This document shows, in pieces, positions 34,305 through 43,705 of a stretch of DNA of 64,000 nt. Within the stretch, counting starts at the first letter, position 1, and each line of letters opens with the position of its first letter. The stretch covers positions 9,114,001-9,178,000 of the forward strand of contig CAVNZM010000004.1 of NCBI GenBank assembly GCA_963693365.1. Direction: 5' to 3'. The translations under genes and the position numbers were made by a program. Below the pieces are notes generated by a model. That model saw only the letters and a program-made list of their open reading frames with translations. It searched no databases and had not been told where the DNA came from. The stretch is from Amoebidium appalachense. Lineage: Eukaryota; Ichthyosporea.

Positions 34305-35767
34305 AGTCCCCACCACCACCACAGGATGGACTATACATATGATGCATGCTCGTTGTGCGTGCCTTGCAGTATCTGAATTGTGCTGTCCCACGTGAATGTG
34401 TACTTCGTATGGTGCGCGGCGCGATCCCACAAACACAAATGCCCGCGCAACCAAAAATCGGTCGGTAAAAGGAAATGCGCTCAGGTAAGTGTGGTTTCAC
34501 ACAGTAATGGAACCCCAAAACGCGGTTTTGCAAGTTTCCCGGCATTCAGACACCTGAATTTGTTTATGGATTCTTATTTTTCCAAAATGACGTCAAAGTG
34601 ACGTCATCATGCCTATATTTAGATACAGATGACTTCAGATTACTATTTTTAGCACAACAGTTTTGTCACGCACAGACCGGTCACCTATAGCTATACTGTG
34701 ACCGCCAACGGCCCACAGCGCGTAGCGCGTGTTCAGTTCTGGGCTGAGAGTGAATAGTTCAACCTAAATAGATACTTTGCTTAGACAATTCGCTATCTTT
34801 TCAGTGATTTCACTATGAGGCCCCCTGTTGCCGAGGACCCAAAGGGGCCTCGCCGCAACACAGCCAACGTTGCCCAGATTACGTGTACACGTTCAGAGAC
34901 TGCATCCTAGCGCCAGCCTGCAAGTCAAACTTTGCGCTTGGGGTGGCAGCAAGTGCTATTGGCATCAATGCCCCGTCGTTTTTTAGTCTGTAAAGAAAAA
35001 TCAGACACAAATAAAAACCAGTGTGGGGAATGTTTGTGTGGGCAACAGGAAAAAAAAAAGAAATACGAAAACGTGCACACACGAAACGGCCCCGCGCCGG
35101 CGCGTACTGCGCCGTACATGTGCGCATTGTGCATGGCTGGCGTCACCGTGAAGCGCATAACCCATATTTTAAATTTTAAAGCGACTAGTTTCACTTTAAA
35201 ATTTTAAAATAGACTTTCTAACTTTAAAGATCACATAGAAGCCTAGCCGATATGTCTTTATCCAGGTCTTATTTTTCGGGACCAATAGTAAACTTTGAAC
35301 CCCTATACCTTTTTTCAAAATGCTCACCTCGACTTCGGACTAGGCAAACTTTGGAGAACACATGTCGGGCTGTCGAATTTGCCTAAAATCAAGTCAATTC
35401 CCCTAATTCCAAGGGGACTCAATAATCTGGCGGCCGCCGGGCATTTGTGTTAGTGGGATGGCGACCTGCGTCATACTATGTAACACATTCAACCCCCCCC
35501 CCCCCCCCCCCCCCCCCTGCCCTGCCCTGCCCTGCCCCCGAAGGGGTTAGTGTACTGACACTGAGCACCCCTCCTTACGATGTGGAGGTCTGGTTACTTT
35601 TTTCTGAGTCTCCGTTTCAGAATCGGTTGTGGGCAAAAAAAAAAAAAAAAAAAGGATTTGGCATGAATGAGTCAGTCAAAACATGTACCACACCTGCATT
35701 GAATTTTTAGAAATGGAAATACTAAGATAGTTTTGCTAAAGCACTTCATTTTCTGACAGCCACATAG

Positions 35768-35810
<43 letters not shown>

Positions 35811-36217
35811 CGGCGGCACATTCATCTTCATTCTTCGACTGGCATTACTAATTATCTGGTTTTTTTGTTGTTTTTTTTGTGCAGGAAAAAGACCGCAGTT
35901 GGCTAGACAGCAACGAGAATGTGTGGGTGGACCCCAAGTCTGCCATCGAGGACGACCCCAAGAAGAGAAACCACAACGTGCTGAGAGACCATGTCTGGAT
36001 GGAGCTCTACACTAGAGGTCTTGGCCCTATCTCTCTCTCCCTCCATTCTCCCCCCCCCCTCCCTCCCCCCCCCCCTCCTCCCCCCCTTACACACACACAC
36101 ACACACACATATGCACATACGCGCGCGCGCACGCACGCACGCACACACACACACAGACACACACACAGAGACACAGAGACATATGCACATTCACACACAT
36201 ACGCACGCACGCACACG

Positions 36218-36248
<31 letters not shown>

Positions 36249-36954
36249 GTGCGCGCGCGCACACAGGTGTACACTTGAGAGCTTGTCTCCCCCCCCCCCC
36301 CCCAAAAAAAAAAAAAAAAAAAAAAAAAACGAAAAACAAGGCATGCAGGGGAGCCTGTCCGTCTGCCCGATGGCTCACGAAGCAGCCCGAATTTGGCTTT
36401 GCCCTTGGCGAATGTATTACCTGGTTAGAACAGCACTTTTGTATGTGCACGTTCAAGCGTTGGCTTTTAGCAATTGAAAAGCTTTTAGCAATTGAAAAGC
36501 AAGGCAATCAGGAGTGCCTATCCTTGGTTGGGTGCTTAACGATGTGTGTGGATGTGTGTGCGTGCATGCATGTGTGCACGCATGTGTATGTGCGTGTGCG
36601 TGTGCGTGTGCGTGTGCGTGTACCTGCGCCCAGGCGTGTGCATGTGCATGTGCGTGCGCGCAGGCATGTGCGTGTGCGTGTGCGCCTGCGTGTGTGAGGG
36701 TGCGCGAAGGGAGGTGAACGTGAGCAATATCCTTGCAGGTCATCGCATCACACAGGCGCAGGCATGGAGCACCAACTGTGCCAACCTGTACTTTGTGGAC
36801 ACAATGGAACATGCACGCCTGCTGGCTGCCGAGATCAACACGCCAACGTGGAAGGGCATGTGCCATGCTGTTGCCATCAGTGGACTTGCGCCAAACAGGT
36901 GTGTCGAGGTGGACGTGGCGGGGGGGTAAGGGGGGGTATGGGTGAGGGTGGTGG

Positions 36955-36988
<34 letters not shown>

Positions 36989-38459
36989 GGATCTGGCATT
37001 GTTATTCGTTTGTGTTTGCCTTTTTATCACTTGCATGCTTTTTGTAGGTTCACTTAGGGGAATGGGAGGGAGCCATGTGGTGTTGGTAGGGTCCACTTTT
37101 CCATTTTTTTCTTTTTGTTTTCTTTGTCTTTTTTTTTTCCTGTTGGTGATGGGTGTGGGGTGGGTGGTGTGTGTGTGTGTGTGGTGTTGGGGTGTTGGGG
37201 TGTGGTGGTGGTTATTGCATTTGTTGTAGTGATATATAGATATGTGTGCAAACAGTATTTCGAAAAAGGTTGTTATCACTGTGATTAGACAGGCGAGAGG
37301 TGCGTATGGTGCAAGCTAAGAGTGTAGGTGAAGAACTAGCGACATCGAACAAGAACAGATGTACACACGTACACATGAAAACAAAGGGGAAACAAAACAA
37401 AACAAACCAAGACAAAACAAAACAAAGCAAAACACGTAACGAAACAACCCTGGTGCTCCGTGGCTGCATCAGTCCGGCGCCAGGTGAAAAATGAAAGGTG
37501 GTTATTACATTTGTTTTAGTGATATAGTATGGTTTTACGGTGTTGTAAGGTATGTGTTGTGTGTTGTGTGGTGCCGTTGTTGGTGTACATAGAGTGTTTC
37601 GTATAACCAGCTATGCTATAAGGTGCTCAGCCTAACAGTAGTTACATAAAAAGGAGGTGAGACCTGGGGAGGCCATTCACCACACCTCCCTAGCTACTGA
37701 AGGTTTAGAGTGCAATTGACACACCCTAATGGACTAGCACTAAGTCCCTGCCCCAGGCGTACCTATAGCTATGCGTGCTGGTAGTGCCTGATGTATGGCT
37801 TGTGCTCACCCCTGAGAAGCACAAACGAAATAGGATGTGTACACCGTGGACTGTGTGTGTGTGTGTGTGCGTCGCCAAACTGTGCGGGTGTCTAATGTAC
37901 ATTTGTTTTTTGTTTGTTTTTTTTTTTGTGGGGGGGGGGGGGGGGGGGGGGAACCTCGTGGTCGAGCTAATGGGTGTGCTGTGCTCAAACAGTCGTGAGG
38001 TTATCTTCCCAGCGCTGGGGATCGATGACTTACAGCGCAGGAGGGAGCAATGGGCAAATGTGTTTGACCTCTCTGTGGGTGTGCACTATCCAAGACAGCC
38101 CCATCCGGTCGACATAGTGGCGGAAACTATGCTGAGCATCCAGCCTGTCCTAGAAGCAATGCTTCCTGCAAAGGTATGTGACGTCATCCGCTCTATCCTG
38201 TAATGGGTTAATGAAATGGGATTTGCCAGGTTGAAGTGAGTGAGATTGTAGGTGGATTGGCAAGAACATTACGGGGTTTTTTGGGTAATTGTGTTGATGG
38301 AAATTGGTGATGAAGCTGGTGTGCTTATGGGAATAGGTTTGTCTGTGAGAAGGTGAGACCATGGGCCTGTTGCCGACACACACATGGCTGTTGTGGGGAT
38401 TTTCGGGTGTAAGGGTGGTCAGGCAATGAGGGCGAAGGGGTGGGGGTGGTTTTTTTTTT

Positions 38460-38517
<58 letters not shown>

Positions 38518-39861
38518 CTACGATGCTTTTGAGAGTGTGGATATCCGCCTGTTTTTTCCTCTGTGATGCTGCTCTGGGGTGCACATGCGCGCAAGTCGCT
38601 CGCAGAATATTCTCACAGCATTGTTTGATCAGTGTAATCGTCTGCCAAGCCACATAGACCTTGCCCCCCCCCCCCCCCCCCCACACACACACACAAACAC
38701 ACGCGCGCACACACACACAAACACATACACACGTGCGCGCGCACACACACACACACAAGCACATATACGCACACAACTTCGCCAGCCAGCCTGGGGTTTT
38801 CTGACCTTTCTCTCACTTCACCCTCCCCTTCTTCCCTAACTTGCACCCTCGTCCACATCCACACACACCCTCTTTCGATCATTTGTCCATCTCCCTTGCC
38901 CTCACTCGACACCCAACTACAAACATGCATATGCACACTTACATGCCCACACACATTACACAAACACGCCCATCGGCACTTGTGCACGTTCTCCTAAAAT
39001 GCTTCGTCTATGAACTTCAAAACAACCCCCCCCTCCTCTCCCCTCCCCCCCTGTATGCTCTTTCTGTAACACATTCTTCCCGACATTTTGTGTCTTGTCT
39101 TTGATGTCTCCTCCATATATCCAACCCTAGTGCATACATCCCCCCCTCCCCCCCCTCCTCCCCCTTGTCCATCGTGACCCATGTTACTTTGTACTCTGTA
39201 ACGCATCCTAATCCCCCCCCCCCACCCCTCCCTCCTCCCCCCCCCTCCCCCCCCCCCCCCCTCGCCCCCCTCCTCCCCCTTGTCCATCGTGACCCATGTT
39301 ACTTTGTACTCTGTAACACATCCTAATCCCCCCGCCCCTCCCCTTCCCTCCCCTCCCCTCCCCCCCCCCCCCCCTCCCTCCCTCCCCCCTACCCCGTCCC
39401 CCCGTCCCCCCCCCCCTCCTCCCCCCCCCCCACCCTCTCTCTCTCTCCCCCAGGTCACGGTTGTCATGGATGGCAGTGCATCGGCTTTAGGTGCAGCCAT
39501 TTCCGCTGCCCTGTTGGGCATCCCGGTGGTGGTTGTGGAAGTGCCGGGGCACAACTATGCAAACGATGTGATGTCAAGTCTTATAAAGACGGTCAGTCAT
39601 GTGTCTGTGTTTGGAACTCGACAAGTTTTGGAGTATTAGAGGTGATGAAGTGTAGATTAGAATAGAAGAAGGTCTAATAAAAGGTAGATTTGAAAAATAT
39701 GTGAAGTTGAAGGGGCTTTGGATGGGTGGGTGAGTGGGTGGTTTTGGTCTTCTTTAAATGTATAATATTTTGTCTTTTATTTTAGTTTATTCCTTGTATT
39801 TTATTTTTATTTATCTATTTTTTTTTTATTTGTTTATTTTTTTTTATTTTTTTTTATTTTT

Positions 39862-39892
<31 letters not shown>

Positions 39893-40550
39893 GGGGGGGA
39901 TGGATCTAGCCGCATCATTGTATTTTTGTGAGGGGAATGAAATTCAGTCGATGTGTTTAGGTTGCTTGATGATTTTCATGGTATTGCTACATTTTTCTCC
40001 GATTTATATATGCATGTATGACAAAGAGGCCCGTGACGCGATGTAAAGCCTAAGGTATGTAAAGGTGTTATATATCCTGCATCAAGGCTTGTGGTATGCT
40101 CTCATCAGGGTTAATTAGATGTACTAGGGATGTGAGTGTCGTCCTACTCGAGGGTTATTTTTTATTATTTATTTATATATTTTGAATCCGGAAATAGGAC
40201 CTGATGATAGACTATGTGCACAATATGGTTGTTGTGCGCCTCAGGTTGTCAGTGCGCATGCGCATGTGACGTACACGTATTAGTAGGTACATACACGATA
40301 ACTTAGCTTTGTCCCACACACATGTACACACACAATCACACTGCTTGATCAGTGTGGCACTTAATATTCAGTCTGCAAGTAGAGTGCTGCATTTGAATGT
40401 AAACCCCTCTCTCCCCCTGGGCCCCCCGAAATCTATATCTCTCTGAGAGCCTCCCTCTCCCTCTCTCTTTCCCTCACTCACCTTGTCCCTCTAACTCTCC
40501 CGCTCTAGATCTAGACCGTCTCGGGCACTCTCTCCCGCTCTCCCTTTCTC

Positions 40551-40589
<39 letters not shown>

Positions 40590-41484
40590 CACACACACAT
40601 ACACCTCACTACATCCTCCTTCTTACGTTAAGCTCGTTCCTTCCCATCCTGCACTGTGATGACTCTCTCTCTCTCCGTAAACCCATACACGGCAAAAGTT
40701 ACAGCTTCTCTTCTAGCCTCCTTGGCCTCCTATCACAAACAAGCAGCATAACACTACTACAACACAAACGCATGCACCCACTGTTCATGTCCCCCCCCCC
40801 CCCCCAAGTTCAGTTGATGCTGCTGTCTGAGTTGGAGCGTCGTATATACGCGGGCTAAGGGGTCGAAACTCAGACGCAATTGATGACTTGGGCCCTCCCT
40901 GAGGATGGGCTCTGCTTATGACGCATACTGTGCGCATGGCTGATGCTGCATACTTGAATGTTTGCCTTTGCATGTGTCCTGCACCATGCTTCTCATCGTG
41001 TATGCGTACTTCGTACTGTGTTCCGCATTCAAAACCCCCCCTGTCTTCTTTCAGAGGTGTCCTTTCAGGACAGACCACTGTGTGGAGACATCTTTACTTC
41101 CATGCAACCGGGCATGGTTGCTCTGTGTCGTGCATCTGTAAGCACATACGCATTTGTCGCTGCACTGCATTAGTTTGCACATACATCTTCACCGTTTTGC
41201 TCACCTTGCTTGCATAAGCAACCCTGCTCGTCTTTGATCAAGACGGGTTGACCCACCCAAGTTCAGTTGATGCTGCTGTCTGAGTTGGAGCGTCGTATAT
41301 ACGCGGGCTAAGGGGTCGAAACTCAGACGCAATTGATGACTTGGGCCCTCCCTGAGGATGGGCTCTGCTTATGACGCATACTGTGCGCATGGCTGATGCT
41401 GCATACTTGAATGTTTGCCTTTGCATGTGTCCTGCACCATGCTTCTCATCGTGTATGCGTACTTCGTACTGTGTTCCGCATTCA

Positions 41485-41516
<32 letters not shown>

Positions 41517-42021
41517 ACCGCCCCACAAACACACAGCACAACAATTCAAAACAAAAGAACCCACCGTTCCCCCCCCCCCCCCCCCCCCCCCCCCAAATAG
41601 CCTAGGCCTTGTACCCCAGCTATCCCGCACACAGCTATCCCCCAAAGCGCGCCGACACACTCACCACACTTTATACTTAACAGCCACACCAGACCAAACC
41701 TCCCCCCCCCCCATCCTACACCCCCCTCCAACCACGAAGGAAAATAAGCCCCACCGTTACACATTCCCATATTTAGAAAACCCCGCCTCCTCTCTTCCTA
41801 ACCTCTTTCAATCCTACGGCACCACCTCCCCCCCCCCCCCCCCTCCTCCTTCAACCCCACACAGCCCATGTCTCCCCTCCTCCTACTCATGCCCCACATC
41901 CCTCACTATTACCCCGTGCCCCACAAAACCAGTCCAGTACCTGTTGGGTCATACTGGGGCTGCCGTTGTGCCTCGACAGTACAAGAAGTTGGCCAGGCAG
42001 CGGAAGGCCACGCATTGGTAG
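24076..42021 (+). CDS. Tandem-module Golgi glycosyltransferase with epimerase-like half-domains, 15 exons
   Basis: Exons: 24076-24372, 24922-25203, 26185-26468, 26965-27074, 28164-28510, 29838-30172, 30948-31146, 32219-32433, 33069-33200, 33712-33922, 35885-36017, 36739-36898, 37993-38173, 39454-39591, 41938-42021. All are bounded by AG/GT and every junction keeps the frame, giving 1035 aa. Exon 1 gives a type II signal anchor at about residues 23-38 ([17 protein letters not shown]) and a basic stem. Residues 120-552 and 553-1035 are two homologous modules, described in separate entries. The least certain points are the exon 1 donor (TAT/GTATCG chosen for phase, with GTATGT four bases upstream), the 5' end of exon 2 (24919-24922) and the last exon. 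A split into two genes is possible, but there is no stop between exons 6 and 7, and the split codon AG/G fits exactly. Likely site is the Golgi membrane; donor and acceptor sugars are unknown. Confidence 0.78.
24922..30172 (+). other. Module 1 of the tandem glycosyltransferase (exons 2-6), degenerate
   Basis: Starts with a Cys-containing lead ([21 protein letters not shown]), then [10 protein letters not shown] at 149-158, the first strand of a GT-A fold. The metal-binding site reads [10 protein letters not shown] (236-245) where module 2 has [10 protein letters not shown]. The region matching the second module's [13 protein letters not shown] reads [12 protein letters not shown], so the ED pair is lost. 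It continues with [11 protein letters not shown] (exon 5), matching [10 protein letters not shown] of module 2, and ends with exon 6: [18 protein letters not shown] and [20 protein letters not shown]. This last block recalls the UDP-GlcNAc 2-epimerase motif with GDT changed to DGS. Module 1 is probably catalytically weak or structural. Confidence 0.65.
28505..29445 (+). repeat. Intron cluster of poly(C)-tailed repeats, copies A and B
   Basis: Within the intron between exons 5 and 6. A diverged copy lies near 28721-28840. A 452-bp tandem pair then begins at GATGGGCTCTGCTTATGACG (28860 and 29312). Each unit runs through TGTGCGCATGGCTGATG, TGCGTACTTCGTA and CGCATTCAAACC before a C-run. Copy A also carries a 3' extension (GGTGTCCTTTCAGGACAGAC) shared with the pair at 40806. 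Confidence 0.8.
30704..30820 (+). other. Orphan open frame inside the intron between the two modules
   Basis: A frame from 30704 to a TAA at 30818 reads [19 protein letters not shown] and on to LSVQATF. Its composition is protein-like, but no acceptor fits it and the flanking exons join in frame without it. It could be an alternative 3' end for a module-1-only protein, or a remnant. Confidence 0.3.
34320..34425 (+). repeat. Diverged copy of the poly(C)-tailed repeat
   Basis: Plus-strand copy with GGATGGACTATACATATGAT, GCATGCTCGTTGTGCGTGCC and GTGAATGTGTACTTCGTATG. It lies next to a C-run/A-run pair in the intron between exons 10 and 11. Confidence 0.55.
34820..34993 (+). other. Orphan open frame in the intron between exons 10 and 11
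   Basis: Following an AG at 34819, a frame runs 57 codons to a TAA at 34991. It reads [20 protein letters not shown] and on through [15 protein letters not shown]. The residue mix is protein-like. Exons 10 and 11 are both phase 0 and join without it, and this frame ends in a stop with no clear donor. It may be an alternative terminal exon or a fragment of another gene. Confidence 0.3.
39000..39440 (+). repeat. Short tandem poly(C)-tailed units before exon 14
   Basis: Two near-identical units (about 39165-39220 and 39279-39330) read CTTGTCCATCGTGACCCATG, TTACTTTGTACTCTGTAACR and CATCCTAATC, then a C-run. They look like the 3' part of the dispersed family. The C/T-rich stretch also forms the polypyrimidine tract of exon 14. 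Confidence 0.6.
40806..41490 (+). repeat. Intron cluster of poly(C)-tailed repeats, copies C and D
   Basis: A tandem pair with a period of about 443 bp in the last intron. GATGGGCTCTGCTTATGACG starts at 40914 and 41357. The unit begins AAGTTCAGTTGATGCTGCTG and ends CGCATTCAAA plus a C-run. By eye it is almost identical to the pair at 28860-29445, about 12 kb upstream in another intron of the same gene. Confidence 0.85.
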
Positions 42022-42550
42022 GCCGGCCACCTACAGTCACGGGAGAGAGGTAAGCGAGGGACGAAAGGAAACGGGAAACGAACGTAGTCGGAAAGTAAAG
42101 TTCCAAACGCACCGGAAACAGTCACCATTCCACAGGCGGTTGGTGCGTGTGCGGTCGAAGCCACGCCAAGCAGAACAAGGAAGAGCCATGGTTTTGTATT
42201 GTCTGTGTGCACTCAACCGTTGACGGTTTCAAAAAAAGGCGCGGAGGGAACCGAAGGAAAAGGCGCGAAGCGAAGTTTTTCACGGCAAAAAAGACTTTGG
42301 CGCCAACAACAGGGAACACAGCAGGCACTCGCAAAGACAACAGGAACGCAAAAAGGCGAGAATACGCGTTCATGATTGGCACGTGATCGTCAAGGGAAAA
42401 GAAGAGGTGGGCAAAAGAGGAATTCAAGGGTTTCATTGGAGGGTGTGTCACAGCCAATGAACAAGAAAAAAGCATACATGTGGGACCCCCCAAACCCCCG
42501 TCTCTCTAGATTATACTGGATAGAGATCTATGGATAGGAGAGGTACGGTC

Positions 42551-42585
<35 letters not shown>

Positions 42586-43535
42586 TCCTAACGAGGCCGA
42601 CCTCCATATTTCTCGGTAACCCATGGACAGTTTTCTTTCTTTGTGACACCTGCCAGAATCAGGCACTATAGGGCCTCTAGGCCTCTGTGAGCATGCCTCG
42701 AGTAAACAGCATTAACTCCCCAGATTCTGACGCTGTTGCCGTGCTTTCACTGGTTTTTGGGACCGGTAGGCTCCTTCAGTCCGCTACTCCACGAGATCAA
42801 ATATGAGTAGGGTTCGAAAGATCATCGTGGAGGGGGGAGGTGAGGGGAGGCCAGGGTAGCTGCGAATATATGCGTTTGCCCAATTGCTGACACGGATTTT
42901 GAAGAGCAAATAAGTGGGTGTTTATAGCCCCGAAAACGAACGGACTCCGAACGGATACCGGGACAAATACTGTAATTTGAACTTTTGGGGTACGAAGTTT
43001 GACAACTTTGGGGGTCTCTACATAAATGCGCTTGGAGAATGTTCCCCTAGGCCTATCTCGGTACCAATTGTCTAGATCGTTGCGCTAGCGTTTGCAGCGA
43101 GCGCGGCAATGCGTTTTGGGCAGCTATGGCACGTTGCCTCACAGCGCGGCTTGCTAGGAATAAATGACTCAAAAGCTGTGGCCAAGCGTACATTAAGGAT
43201 AAGATTTTGAGAGAGATCAGATTGGGGGTTTACGCTGTTTACTCGAGGCAAAGAGAGACCAGTCTCAGGTATGGGGGGGTTTTGCTCGGAATATCCCCTC
43301 AGCGGTATATCATGATCACGTACATAGCTGTCGGGTGATGATTATATTATCTATGGGGTTTACGCTGTTTACTCGAGGCAAAGAGAACCAGTCTCAGGTA
43401 TGGGGGGGGGGGGGGGTTTGCTCGGAATATCCCCTCAGCGGTATATCATGATCACGTACATAGATGTCGGGTGGTGACTATATATCAGGGTTTACTTTCT
43501 CTACGAGACACCATAAAGACTACAAGGAGAAATCA
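42022..43535. other. Gene-free spacer between the tandem glycosyltransferase and the LINE
   Basis: No defended ORF. It should contain the 3' UTR of the upstream gene. A 32-nt C-run lies near 42551-42584. A tandem duplication of about 124 bp occupies about 43228-43480. Confidence 0.5.
43228..43480. repeat. Tandem duplication of about 124 bp
   Basis: Two copies beginning GGGGTTTACGCTGTTTACTC (near 43228 and 43356). Both contain CTCGGAATATCCCCTCAGCG and TATATCATGATCACGTACAT. They differ mainly in the length of an internal G-run and a few bases. Confidence 0.85.
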
Positions 43536-43552
43536 ATTAGTTGGGGTTCCCC

Positions 43553-43601
<49 letters not shown>

Positions 43602-43633
43602 GGGCTCCCCTCGGGACACTCGGTATCAGCTGG

Positions 43634-43684
<51 letters not shown>

Positions 43685-43705
43685 GTGTGTGTGTGTGCGC
43701 GTGCG

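Larger units (their letters stand above)
30948..42021 (+). other. Module 2 of the tandem glycosyltransferase (exons 7-15), motifs intact
   Basis: GT-A start [12 protein letters not shown] at residues 594-605, donor-binding pattern [17 protein letters not shown], and the metal-binding [10 protein letters not shown] at 680-689, 86 residues after the first strand (88 in module 1). [16 protein letters not shown] and a putative catalytic [13 protein letters not shown] follow in exons 9 and 10. Exons 11-12 give [17 protein letters not shown] and [18 protein letters not shown]. Exons 13-14 give [19 protein letters not shown] and [20 protein letters not shown] then [13 protein letters not shown]. These resemble the first Rossmann half of hydrolysing UDP-GlcNAc 2-epimerases (P-D-V-V-V-H-G-D-T then IPV-HVEAG). 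The protein stops soon after, with a basic tail, so the second half of that fold is absent. The GT-A assignment is firm; the epimerase likeness is tentative. Confidence 0.68.

Noticed and set aside
39000-39554. Minus-strand Gly-rich frame
   Set aside because: Shadow of C-rich repeat units and of exon 14 on the plus strand.
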